Shown here one piece after another: positions 19,647-29,964 of a stretch of 64,000 nucleotides of DNA. A program made the translations under genes and the position numbers. This DNA is from Phellopilus nigrolimitatus (Eukaryota > Basidiomycota > Agaricomycetes > Hymenochaetales > Hymenochaetaceae), in the NCBI GenBank assembly GCA_021029095.1, contig JAJOHG010000010.1:496001-560000 (forward strand), read 5' to 3'. The number at the start of each line of letters is the position of its first letter. Positions within the stretch are counted from its first letter, which is position 1. The notes under the pieces were generated by a model, which was given only the letters and a program-made list of their open reading frames with translations, was not told the DNA's origin and did no database searches.

Positions 19647-20155
19647 AGGATCGTTGCGCAGATAAGTCACACATGTACTTTTGAAAAAGCGGCTCGTGAA
19701 AGAAAACTCACGAAATTTATGCCTGCGCAGTCTTCATTTGACGACAGTGGAGAAGCCGATACTGAAATAATCGGAACATAATTCAATAATCCACAGGGCA
19801 AGAAGCTCCGTCTTATGTATACATATACAAGGAAGACATACTAAATTGTCGTAAGTCTTGTTTCCTGGCATACACAACCATAGTTCCAGAACCCGCATAT
19901 CTGTAGAAAAAGCAGACGGACGAGAAGGCAGTCCATGAAAGTCAGTACATAGGATGGTCGTTGCGCAGACAAGTCACATGCACTTTTTCCTACGTTTGAA
20001 AAAGCGACTCGTGAAAGTCTTTGGGAAACCGAAAATTTACGAAATTTCTGCCAGAGCAGTCTACATTTGACGAGTGGAGAGCCGATATTGAAACAATCGG
20101 AACAGAAATCAATAATTCGCAGAGCAAGAAGCTCCGACTTATACATGTATGTATT
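19647..20155. repeat. diverged direct duplication of about 180-200 bp
   Basis: Copy one (about 19647-19825) and copy two (about 19951-20155) share CGTTGCGCAGA, GTGAAAG, CGAAATTT, CAATAAT and AAGAAGCTCCG blocks in the same order and orientation, about 305 bp apart. The sequence is non-coding. It lies just upstream of the family-A start and left of the tandem array. Confidence 0.75.
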
Positions 20156-20239
20156 TGTAAGTGTAATGGTCTGTACCTCTGAGCAGGTTCTTCCTCAGCA
20201 TGTTGGGGAAAAAATAGTATGGTGCAGTGTGTACAAACC

Positions 20240-20420
20240 AGGGAGCACGCTCACTTCCCTCAAGACTGAGATTTGTAGCAAGTAAAGAAAAATAAAATAA
20301 AAACTGAGATAATGCCTCAAGTGAGGTGAGCGCTCCCCGACTTGTATGTGGGGCACCCACATACAAAATCATGGTTGTTTAATTGGGGAGCAAAGCTCCC
20401 ACTTACCGGGATAGGGCTCC
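20240..20420. repeat. hairpin-rich segment beside the array junction
   Basis: It contains an 11-bp perfect stem with a 3-nt loop (20342-20366: TTGTATGTGGG / CCCACATACAA), a GGGAGC-AAA-GCTCCC hairpin (20386-20400), and a wider imperfect pair (GGGAGCACGCTCACTT near 20251 with AGGTGAGCGCTCCC near 20323). It may be a MITE-like relic. No target duplication could be assigned. Confidence 0.55.
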
Positions 20421-21028
20421 CAAAAACTATCATGGGACTTAACCCCGGTGAGAACTGGCCTTCGAGGCATGCAGGCCATCTCCCTTCTCTTTCTCTCCTC
20501 CCTCCGCGAAAAAAATGAACTCCTGAGCCCAATAAAGCTCCCAGTTTTACTTACAAAGATATAGAAGGTCTGGTATTGGGTCTACGGATTCTTAAGATGC
20601 ATCACGTGACCATGCTTTTTTTCTTGATAGAACTCGACGATTTGAGACAAGTACGTCTCGGCTGAACGATTTTGAGACCAAGCTGTACCTGAGACTTGAG
20701 TTGCATGATCGGCGCAGTGGTCTAGACCCAGCTCTTTGCAAGTTGGCAGAGGTCGAAATTATTGAGGTCGAGCTGCGGGATGGAGCACAAGGGAGTCGAG
20801 GCATGTGCCGTGCGACCGCGGCAGTGCGCGAGCGAGCGCGTTTAGAAAAGAGCTGTGGCTCCTATTGTACTCCGTGTTCCGTGTCCTACCCCGGCCATCT
20901 CTTCCCTTCTCCTTTCTCACTCCCTTCATTCCTTCACCCCGCTTGCGCGCTCCCTATCTTCTTGCTTATCTTATTTCTATCGCTGCTCGGCAGCCCCATT
21001 CACGCCGTGACGAACAGCCTACGCCAGC

Positions 21029-23874
21029 ATGGGTGACGTCGTCGGAAGCTTTGTCGACGAAAATGAGGCCTCGCGGACGCTGGCGCCCGCTGCCGTCGGC
21101 TCCCAGGTCCTGTTGATGGCTGGCGTCTCCGTGAGTGCTTGTGTTCGCGGCGTCCGGGTCTGGGAACGAGTACGCTGATGCGCGGGGCAGTTGGTTACGA
21201 TAGTCGTGTTCAATGTCCTCCGGCCCAAGAACAAGGTGCGTCGACCAATTCGATTCGTTGTGTTCCTGTTGATGCTCATTTTGTTTTGTTGATCTCACAT
21301 CGTATTTTCTGACCTTCGGTGTATCTGCCTATCTGCCTATCTCGTATTGCCGGACCTCCCTCTGTAACATCTTTGCTTACGCTGGTAACTCTATACATAC
21401 GGACATTCCGAACCGTGCTGCCGCTCGACTCGACACGTTGAACACGGGGAACCAATCACCAATTCCATTCGTCGTGTTTCTGTTGATGCTCACTTTTTTT
21501 TGTTGAACTCACATCATATTTTCTGACCTTCGGTGTATCTGCCTACCTCGTATTGCCGGACCACCACTCTTTGTATCATCTTTGCTTACGCTGGCAACTC
21601 AACTCTATACATACGGACATTCCGAACCCGAACTGCTGTCGCTCGATTTGACACGTCGAACTCGGTGGATTTGCACGGGCGCCAATCTCCCATCATCCGC
21701 GCCTTCGCCTTTGTATTGACGCCGTGCACAGATCGTCTACGAACCCAAAGTGAAATACCATGTCGGCGAAAAGAAGCCGCCCAAAATGTCTGACGGGCAC
21801 TTCGGCTGGCTGCCCCCGCTCATCCACACCAAGGAGCCCGAGCTCCTCGACAAGGTTGGCCTCGACGCCGTCGCCTTCCTGCGCTTCCTGCGCATGCTGC
21901 GCTGGCTCTTCACCGCCATCGCCATCCTCGCGTGCGGCACCCTGCTCCCCGTCAACATCGTCTACAACCTCAAGAACGTCAAGCCCGGCTCGCGCGACGT
22001 GCTCTCCATGCTCACCCTGCGCGACGTCTCCGGCTCCGTGCTCTTCGTGCACGTCGCCGCGACGTACGTCTTCACCTTCCTCGTGCTCTTCTTCGTCTGG
22101 GTCAACTGGCGCCGCATGGTGCAGCTGCGCCGCGCGTGGTTCCGCTCGCCCGAGTACATGGAGTCCTTCTACGCGCGCACGCTCATGGTGCTGAAGGTCC
22201 CGCGCAAGTACCACTCCGACGAGGGCATCCGCGGCATCCTCGAGTCCGTACAGGTCCCGTACCCCGCGACGAGCGTGCACGTTGGCCGCCGCGTCGGCCG
22301 CCTGCCCGAGCTCATCGAGTTCCACAACAACGCGGTGCGCGAGCTCGAGTGCGCGCTCGTGCGCTACCTGCGCGGCGGCAAGATTGGCGCGCGCCGCCCG
22401 ACGCTCACCAAGGGCGGCTTCCTCGGCATCGGCGGGAAGAAGTACGACGCGATCGACTTCTACACGTGCGTACATCTTCTCTGCATGTGCTGCTGACGGC
22501 CCGCTGACCGCTGATTGACGGCGCCCGCGCACAGAAACAAGGTCAAGCGCTGCGAGGCCGCGATCGAGGCGTACCGCGACGAGATCGACACGCGCAAGGC
22601 GGAGAACTACGGCTTCGCGTCCATGGCGGCCGTGCCCTTCGCGCACGTCGTCGCGCGCATGCTACACGGGAAGAAGCCGCGCGGCGCGGTCGTGACGCTC
22701 GCGCCCAACCCGCGGGACATCGTGAGCCGTCTCCTCTCCCGCTCGTAATCCATCTTGTGTGGGTTGCTGATATGCTGCGCGGGCACCCCAGATCTGGCAG
22801 AACCTCAACAAGTCGGACGCGAAGATCGCGAGCAAGAAGATGCTCGGCTGGGTGTACCTCCTCGTCGTGTGCTTCTGCAACACGCTCCCGCTGCTCGTGG
22901 TCTCCTTCCTCGCGAACCTGGCATCCGTGCGTCCATCCGCCCTTTCTCGCACCAGTCGCGGCGCACTCACTTTACTTCTGCAGCTGACCGCGTACGTCGG
23001 CTTCCTGAGCGCGTGGTCGGACCGGAGCCACGGCACGTTCGCGGTCATCTCGGGTGTGCTACCGCCCGCGGTCGGCGCACTCTTCGGGTGGTTCCTGCCC
23101 GTCGTGATGCGCTGGCTCTCGCGCTTCCAGGGCGCGACGACGCGCTCGCGGCTCGACCGCTCCGTCGTCGCGCGCTACTTTGCGTTCCTCGTCGTCTCGC
23201 AGCTGCTCATATTCACGCTGATTGGCGTTATTATTAGTACGTTTTCTTTCTGTTCTTTTCTTGCTTGCTTTGCGCTGGTGGGAACGGTGGTGCTGACGGA
23301 CGGACCGCGCAGACTCGGTGAAGGAGATCGTGGCGCAGATCGGGAAGGGTGCGAGCTTCCAGACGATTATAAGTAATATGGATAGTGCGTTTCTGTTTCG
23401 TTTTACTGTATCGACAGCCTGTTCAAGGTCCGCTGTTTTTCTTTCTTTCTCTATTACCAGGGCTTCCGGACACGATCAACCGGACATATATCGACCAGGC
23501 TAACTACTGGCTGACTTTCTTTCCGTACGCTTCGTCGTTCTCATGTCGATAGCCTTGATGTACATAGCCATGAAAATATACTTTTTTTTCTTTATAATGT
23601 GGTGGAAACATTCGAGTTCCTAGCGAAATGCCGATGAACATAGCCATGAAAACACACCTTTTCCCTTAAAAAGTGGTCGAAATCACTCGGATTGCCTGTT
23701 TGAGCAAGCGAAATGCCGGAATTTTGGCTATGATTTTAACTTTTTTGCAGGGCTACGCTATACATGACGCGACGGGACCTGTCACCTGAAGAACAGGCCC
23801 GCCGCGCGAGCCACTCTGCCGGCCTAATCACGGCAGAGATTCTACGTAGTTTAAGACACCCCGGCTGTCCGTAG
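21029..23874 (+). CDS. CSC1-like (OSCA/TMEM63, DUF221) channel, C-terminally truncated with new tail, copy 1
   Basis: CSC1/OSCA proteins are 11-helix mechanosensitive or osmosensitive cation channels. Exons by splice signals: 21029-21130, 21191-21235, 21732-22465, 22535-22721, 22792-22926, 22984-23236, 23313-23384, 23461-23524, 23751-23874; the sum is 1716 nt, 571 residues plus stop. The first helix spans exons 1-2 (VGSQVLLMAGVSLVTIVVFN), followed by NVLRPKNKIVYEPKVKYH, two helices near RWLFTAIAILACG and VLFVHVAATYVF, the cytosolic domain (residues about 150-370), helices near GWVYLLVVCFCN and AVISGVLPPAVGAL, and the block LPDTINRTYIDQANYWLTFF. There homology ends at residue about 530. The remaining pore and C-terminal helices are missing. 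A 226-nt intron leads to a 40-residue hydrophilic tail (TRRDLSPEEQARRASHSAG) unrelated to CSC1. Full-length fungal members are about 850-1000 residues. This copy has Ser where the others have Ala in VKPG(S/A)RDV. Confidence 0.85.
21245..21667. repeat. 214-bp tandem duplication inside intron 2 of the channel gene
   Basis: Copy A (21245-21458) and copy B (21459-21667) both run from CCAATT(C)GATTCG-like sequence through TTTTCTGACCTTCGGTGTA and TTTGCTTACGCTGG to GACACGT(T/C)GAA. The duplication accounts for the 496-nt length of this intron, against 57-76 nt for most others in the gene. It is present in all array units. Confidence 0.85.
23563..23722. repeat. 76-bp tandem duplication inside the last intron of the channel gene
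   Basis: CATAGCCATGAAAA opens both copies (23563 and 23639), and GCGAAATGCCG(A/G) closes both. It is more diverged than the intron-2 duplication. It lengthens the intron that joins the native channel sequence to the new tail exon. Confidence 0.75.
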
Positions 23875-24062
23875 ACATAAGCGCGAGAAAAAGTGCCAAA
23901 GAAACGGGTGGGGAAAGATGGTGAAATTCAACGCCCCGTCATTTCCCTTGCCTCCTTCCAACCGTCTGTCATCGTCGAGATAGTGGGAGCTGGGGAATGC
24001 AACCCGCAGACTCGCTCGTCTATGTCGCTTGCAGCGCAGTCTGTAAGATGCGATTAGCGTGC
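23875..24062. other. sequence after the channel stop; no gene seen
   Basis: It lies between the channel gene and the 3' end of the convergent antisense locus. No open frame or structure was recognised. The same sequence occurs in every complete unit. Confidence 0.5.
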
Positions 24063-26399
24063 ATTCGAGAAAATGATGATTTTGTGCTTACGGCAGTCAA
24101 ACACTGGCAGAAGTCGTCCTATGCGTGCTGGGTCAAGATGGGGGGAGAGAAAGCGAGCTGGGGGACTGGGGGACGGAGTGCGCAGACGAGCAGCTCTTTA
24201 TACCCCCCAGCTTGCCCGTTCTCACGCGCAAAGCGGCGCTTGCACAAAATCACACCATCTGTAGAATTACGATTTAGCAAGTATTCGAGAAAAGACAATT
24301 GAGAACTTACCGCGAATCGTGCCAGTCTTGCGTTGGCAAGATTTGCATGCCACCACGCAGGCGAAGGCCAGGGCGAAGTGGCGCCGCAAACTGTAGATCA
24401 CACTCAGCCGCAAATTCGAGAAATAGAGATTTAGTACTTACAGCGTAATGCGCGCCTCTGCATTTTGCTCAAAAGCGCGAACAGTGGGCCCCAATGCAGT
24501 ACAGAAGTCGCATCAAGGGTGAAGCGCTGACCGTGCGCGCATCAATCTCGCGTCCAATCGCCTCGGGGATGAATTTCTGCAGAGCTCTTTGAGGTCGCAC
24601 GACGACGCCTTGCGGGTCGAACATCTTCTTGCGGGTCTCGCGAGCCTGGGAAGACTGAGCATAGGCGGCTTTCTTCACCTGCATCGGCCGCCGTTTGGTG
24701 AAGGCAATGGCGAACAGGCGGAGGAGGTAGCCGTCAGTCGTTTTCATGTCAACGTGGGCCTCGATAAGCGAAGCTTGTCCGAGGTGAAGTCCACTGCAAA
24801 CAAGTCAGATCAGGTATATCTCGCAATAGAATGCAATTGCTTACCTGCATGTCCGAAATGGCGCTCGCCCGCGTCATTTCTATCGTGTCAGCGCGTTTTC
24901 AGTCCCCGCTGGGCGCCACGGTATGCAGGATGTGTGCAAAATGAATCGCGGTTGGTGCGATGGGCTGGAACACGCAGGTAAGCAAAGAAGATGTAAAGAA
25001 GAAAGGAAGATACTTACTGATTGAACAACGGCGAGTGTCAAGCGCGCCGACAATGCATCGTGCGCAGACACCGCTCGGCGGACGACGATACATATATACA
25101 ACATTGTCGCGTCGCATCACAGACCGCCGTGACGAGCGTGCCATGGTGCGCAAATGTGTGCATATGTTGACAATGTCACACCGTGCCAGATGAACTACAA
25201 AACACAAGTGAGATCAATTAATGTAAATATAGGGAGTGAATAAGAATAATAGTATACATACCTTTTTGCGCATAACCCTCACTATTGTTCGCTCCGCCCG
25301 CCGCTTCAGTGAAGAGACGGCCCCAGATCCGGCACAACGACGATGGAGTACGTGTGTGCAACAGGCACAAGAGAATCAATCCGTATACTAATGTAAATTA
25401 GACTTAATAGATAATAGAACATAATAACAAAGTAGAACTCACCATCTGTCCGATCGTATCGAAGATGCTTGCCCGGCTTCAATACATATATATATTGCCG
25501 TGCACTTGAACTTGATGGCTTCGCACTCCAGCACATTCGTGCTGCAGCCGCATCGACACTGAACTAGGTCCGCTTTGTCGTGTCCTCGGTGGACACATCC
25601 TTACGTTTCGCTGACGAGGTAGTCGTAGTCGAGCAGCGAGTGCACGAGTGCGTGCGCCGTGTCGGCCTTACGGATTGAGCACGCGGATACAGAAAAGAAG
25701 AAATGAAGAGCACAGCCGCCGCACAGCGGCGGCCATGTTATCTTCATAATGTAGGAGTGGGTCGCCTCGCCGGCGGGCCTCGATCTGGTGAAAAAAAGAC
25801 AATTAGTATGTGTATTTTTCTGATAAATATGAACAGGCATTACTTACCTTGCTGCATAACAATCTCGCGTCGTTCTTGGAATGCTTGCTGTGCTGTGACA
25901 CTTGTAGAGGGGACCCGAGTTTGCGAAGCGCAAGGAGCAAGGTGGTCATCCGCAGGCCCAAGGACTCGTGCAATAGAGTTCGGGGTATTTGTGTGGAAAC
26001 GAAGTATTGTGTAGCGAGAGACCATAACCTGGCCGGATTTGCCGTCATTCTATAAATCCAAGTCAGTAAGCAAAAAGTAAGGACATATCTAGCTAGCATT
26101 CACTTACTTCAGAGCCGCAAACCATTCCTTCAAGGCTGAAAGGTCATCCGAGACCTGCGGGAAGCGGCACCGTATGCAATTCTACTCACGTTGGCGAGCA
26201 GGTCATGTGTCGAGTGCGAAAGCTCCCGATCTTGCAGCGCGTCGTTCTGCATTGTCTCCCAGTACACTTTGAAAGATATGTCAACAATAAAGAAAAAAGG
26301 GAACAGCGAAATAAAGTAGCATACCTGAGGGTCAGTCGTGCCGCACGGGACGACACACGTGACATGGTGACAGGGTGACAAGCCGTTCGTGATCGACAT
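24063..26399 (-). pseudogene. unidentified multi-exon antisense locus, unit 1 (long type)
   Basis: From an ATG at 26399 leftwards, about ten exon-like blocks are separated by 50-65 nt introns with GTAAG(T/C) or GTATG donors and (C/T)AG acceptors. The most protein-like run is YWETMQNDALQDRELSHSTH, SDDLSALKEWFAALK, NDGKSGQVMVSRYTILRFHT, NTPNSIARVLGPADDHL, AQQAFQERREIVMQQG, then ADTAHALVHSLLDYDYLVSE and a Cys-rich block CRCGCSTNVLECEAIKFKC. Further downstream the chain enters the eS1 fragment and two more exon-like blocks down to about 24063. Several blocks need frame changes to connect. I do not recognise the main protein. It is either a decayed chimera or an unusual spliced gene. Confidence 0.4.
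24541..24793 (-). pseudogene. ribosomal protein eS1 (RPS1/S3a) fragment, unit 1
   Basis: eS1 is a small-subunit ribosomal protein. The minus strand reads VDFTSDKLR directly after a TTTGCAG acceptor, then after a deletion of about 10 codons and a frame change [45 protein letters not shown] and [12 protein letters not shown]. These are consecutive conserved blocks of eS1. The N-terminal half and the C-terminal third are absent. The eS1 block is embedded in a chain of unrelated exon-like segments. Confidence 0.8.
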
Positions 26400-27500
26400 T
26401 CTGACTTGACAGTGGCCATCCTCTGCGCATCGACAACAATCGCGAGCTTGGGGGGCAGCAAGACAGGATGCTGCTTCATCTCTAGGACCTCCACTTTATA
26501 TCTGCTTTCTGGCCTCGGCTTTTCTAGGTGTTTACGTCTATTCTGGGCTTGATCTCGGCGGCCTTTCCTGGGGTTCTCTGGTTTCCAGTCTGCTACGCGG
26601 TGCAGCCTGGGCTCGTCTTCTCTCTGGTGGATAAGCTTGCTTTGCTAGCCGAAATGTTTCATGCTTCGTGAGGGCTTCTGTTGCTTGGCTTCCCAATATG
26701 TGTCCTCTCTGATCGGTCTACTCTGGAATATTTTCTTGCCGGTCATTTCAAGTGTTTGCTTCTTATGAATCCATTCCCTGAGTTTCATTCCCTTGCTTTG
26801 CACAGTAAATAGTTTTGAGTCAATGGCTTTCACTGAGAGCCCCGCAAGCAACTGCGCCTAAGATTAAGATTTCATTCTGAATTGCTAGCCTTTGGCAGGC
26901 CCAAGGGATGATCTCGAGGTGGAAGCCAAGACTTCGAAAGAAGCCCAGCTTAGCGAGTTGTGCATTTCGCGCTCACTACTGCCGAATTCCCTGGCGACGC
27001 TTGCCCCTCGCTTCTGCCTCCGGGCCGTGGATGACACGGCCCTGTTAGTAATGTACACAACAACTTGGTACAACACGAAGCAACAGGGAATTACATATAA
27101 GGCAGCCTCAATGTGCTGCTTTCCCGCATCCCCTCCCCACTCGCTTTCAAGCCACTGATTCCGCTGGTGCACTCTCAACGCACTGCTGAACCTGCTCTCT
27201 ATCTACACTCTGAGCCCTTCTGTGCACGCAGACCCAGGGGGCGCCCCCATAAGTGGTCGTGCACGGTTGAAGATCTTCATTAGTAATGTAGTACCTAAGT
27301 AACTCCCTATCTAGTAGCACTTCTATCGCGAAGATGTGCGAACGAGTGGTTGAGTGAAAGTGGGAACCATGAAAGGAGGATTTGGCTAGGAATGTAGTTG
27401 GGCTACTGAGCAGTATGTGTGCACTGGTACGTCGCATGGTGAATCTTGTCTGTTGAGACCGGGGGATCCTTTTCTTTTTCTTTCTTCGTTGCGAAACAAG
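26400..27500. other. non-coding part of the array unit (first section)
   Basis: There are only short frames on both strands (longest 121 residues at 27147-27512, minus), without domains or splice logic. The sequence is strongly conserved among units simply because the units are young. Confidence 0.5.
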
Positions 27501-27690
27501 TAAGTAATCCATTCTATCTGTGCACCGTTTTCTTACTTTTCTTACTCTAGAAGCGGTCCTTCGCTTTCAAAATGGTACGCTACTTCGTCTTTGATCTGCT
27601 CTTACTGACTTTGCATTTTAGGTTCGAGGTAAACTTTTGCTTCCATGTCCGTTTTCACAGACACTCGTTTACTGTACTTGTAGTTTACTT
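27499..27690 (+). other. ribosomal-protein-like gene leader: 5' UTR intron and ATG followed by an intron
   Basis: After a pyrimidine-rich stretch (27470-27486), GTAAGTAATCC (from 27501) to TTACTCTAG (to 27549) looks like a 5' UTR intron. AAAATG at 27570-27575 is immediately followed by GTACGC...TTTTAG, then GTTCGAG and GTAAAC. ATG followed at once by an intron and then GTTCGA (Met-Val-Arg) is a common layout of fungal ribosomal protein genes. No downstream coding exon was found, so this is at best a detached promoter and leader. Confidence 0.3.
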
Positions 27691-27702
27691 TTTGTATTCT
27701 AA

Positions 27703-27743
27703 CCATTTGTGCGTGCCACCTGGCCAGTGACACGCACAAATGG
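27703..27743. repeat. 13-bp perfect inverted repeat (hairpin)
   Basis: CCATTTGTGCGTG (27703-27715) and CACGCACAAATGG (27731-27743) are separated by 15 nt. The hairpin is present in each complete unit. Confidence 0.8.
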
Positions 27744-29419
27744 CTAGCCCATCTTTCTTCTTTTCTTCATTTCGTCTTCGACTCTTCGAGATACCGGGAA
27801 TCCCTGACCGAATGTAAGTGTGTTATCATGTCCATCAATTTTGTGCTGACCTTTGAATCTTCAACAGGTTGACTGACTCGGGTTCAAAAGATAAGTTTGT
27901 TTTGCTGCGTCTTAACTTGCTATCTTTCTGACTCGTCGCTTCAGATACTTGGTTCATTAGTAGTTAGTTTATTAGGCACTTGTATCTTGCGCTCAGTTTT
28001 TAATGCAATTATGTTTAATCTACCTCCGTGTCTCTTGTGATTATAAGTTGGCTCCAAATTAATTTAAACTAAGCTCCTTCCCTCAGTCCGATTGAATTGC
28101 AAGTAGTTAATTAACTGAGATAGACCGGTGGGTAGTGTAAGAAGATTCCGACTCTGAGTCAAATCTGGTGTTCACTATAAGTTACCAGATGAAGCTTGAC
28201 AGTGTAGGCACCATTTGGAGAGACCCGCAAGCAGAGAGAAGAGACTTCACGGAGGGAAATCCACGGAGCGAATCCACGGAGCGGCGCGCTGTGTGCAAGT
28301 GTGGCTAGCGGTGAATCTCCGTACTCGCGTCTTACTGTACAGCTGCGTCTTCTACTTGTGAAGCTAGTACACTCTGCTATTTCTTGGAACTGTCTTCTGG
28401 GCTTTGTGCTGCTGCCTGCGAGTCGGTGATTTGGATGTGCAAGACTTCAGTGCTGGAACCCGGGGACTATGCCGCCGCAAAGACGAGGGCTCAACCATCT
28501 CGAGTCGAGCTTACTTCTTGTAAGCCGGTGCGGGCCTTCGTGTATAATGTACAATAGTGACTTCAATAGAATATATAGTTTGTTTTGAATTCAGACTGCT
28601 CCAGCTCTCGCGTTCTCAAATTCCACCCGCGTACAGCTTCCACGGCGCGCCCGCGCAAACATCGACTTGAATCCTTTTTTTTTCTATTCTGCTTGTATCG
28701 TCTCGATCGCGCGCAACGTTCATATCTTACTCGTATCAAGTTTCCAATGTTTGTCTGATAGTAATCAACTGTGTTTATTCAATACTATGCTACTACAAAA
28801 GAAAAGCTGCGCGAGCGTCTGCGAAACGGACGCATCGCGCAACTCTACTGGACGGTCCGCGCGAACTAGGTACGGCGCGCGTGCAATTGACATAGCCCGC
28901 GCACGCTGCTGAGCAGCGGCGCGCGGCACGCAGGGGCACAGGAGAGGATACGAGAACGTGCCTTCAGCACACCGCCGCCCTCCCTCCCTCCTTTTCCAAC
29001 GAGGGCCTTGCTCTTGTCGAATTCGAGCACGACGTACGGCAGCCGCCAGTGCGGCGTCGGTCGACTTGCACCGTGCGCATGGGGGTTGGACGAAGGGGCG
29101 CGCAGGCCTTCGAGAGGGGAGACGGCGGAGTAGGACGAAGCTCGAGCGGACGCGAATCGAGACGGCGACGAGCTCCGCGCGCGCTGTCTACACCCGTACC
29201 CGTATTATTTTTCAGTAGTGGCTCATCGTACAGTTGCCCAAATGTCCGTGTCCCATGTTAGCCATCAGCAAGAAAGGAAAGAATACACACGAACCAGCAG
29301 CAGGCACGCGTTGCAGATAACACCGATAGATTAGCACGACGCCGATGAGAAAGAGAGCGAGAAAAAGAGAGCCCGTCTAGTACGGCCGCTGCGCCCGATG
29401 CGCGGCTCGTGCGAGTGCG
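27744..29419. other. non-coding part of the array unit (second section)
   Basis: It is AT-rich to about 28660 and GC-rich after. A repeated CACGGAG-type word (ATCCACGGAGCGAATCCACGG) is near 28260. No gene could be supported. A hydrophobic minus-strand frame near 29265-29370 (FLALFLIGVVLIYR) could be an eroded membrane segment but has no family match. Confidence 0.45.
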
Positions 29420-29590
29420 CGCGGGCGGGGTTGTGATGGTAATAGTAGACGTCGCCGGCGCGCATGGGCGCGGGCGGGTCCGCGTCCACGCCAGAGAGGG
29501 AGATGGCGCACGCGAGGTCGGCCAGCCTCTTGCGCGGCTTGGGGAGTAGAGGGGGAAGGCGGCGGACGGGATGGCGAGGACGGTGTTGTG
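29420..29590 (-). pseudogene. fragment of family-A exon 1 at the end of unit 1
   Basis: The minus strand reads VLAIPSAAFPLYSP in one frame, LACAISLSGVDADPPA in another and DVYYYHHNPA in a third, matching VLAIPFGAFPLYSL, LACAISGSAGG...LSGAVDLDPPA and DAYYYHYDPA of the gene at 18052-19422. Several short deletions break the frame. The right end coincides with the unit junction. Confidence 0.7.
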
Positions 29591-29964
29591 AAGACGATTC
29601 GAGACAAGTACGTCTCGGCTGAACGATTTTGAGGCCAAGCTGTGCCTGAGACTTGAGTTGCATGATCGGCGCAGTGGTCTAGACCCAGCTCTTTGCAAGT
29701 TGGCAGAGGTCGAAATTATTGAGGTTGAGCTGCGGGATGGAGCACAAGGTAGTGCCGTGCGACCGCGGCTGTGCGCGTTTAGAAAAGAGCTGTGGCTCCT
29801 ATTGTACTCCGTGTTCCGTGTCCTACCCCGGCCATCTCTTCCCTTCTCCTTCTCCCTTCATCTTTCTCATCCCCTTCATTCCTTCACCTCAACGTCTTGC
29901 TTATCTTATTTCTATCGCTGCTCGGCAGCCCCCATTCACGCCGTGACGAACAGCCTACGCCAGC

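Larger units (their letters stand above)
20638..29594 (+). repeat. tandem array unit 1 (8957 bp, long type)
   Basis: The unit starts at CGATTTGAGACAAGTACG, homologous to CGATTCGAGACAAGTACG at each later unit start. It contains in order a leader segment (one open frame RLNDFETKLYLRLELHD, unidentified), the CSC1-like gene, the antisense eS1/spliced locus, non-coding sequence and a family-A fragment. Its promoter variant resembles units 4-6, while its intron-1 variant resembles units 2-3. Confidence 0.9.

Noticed and set aside
21693..22646. 317-residue minus-strand open frame, repeated in each unit
   Set aside because: It lies exactly antisense to the large channel exon. It results from the strong GC bias of third positions; its composition (Ala/Arg/Glu/Val-rich, no domain) and the spliced sense gene explain it.
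23997..24302. 101-residue plus-strand frame after the channel gene
   Set aside because: It overlaps, on the opposite strand, intron-exon blocks with clear GTAAG...CAG signals, and it changes length between units through small indels.
27147..27512. 121-residue minus-strand frame present in several units
   Set aside because: It has no domain, no splice context and no codon-bias support. It differs between units only because the DNA is conserved as a whole.
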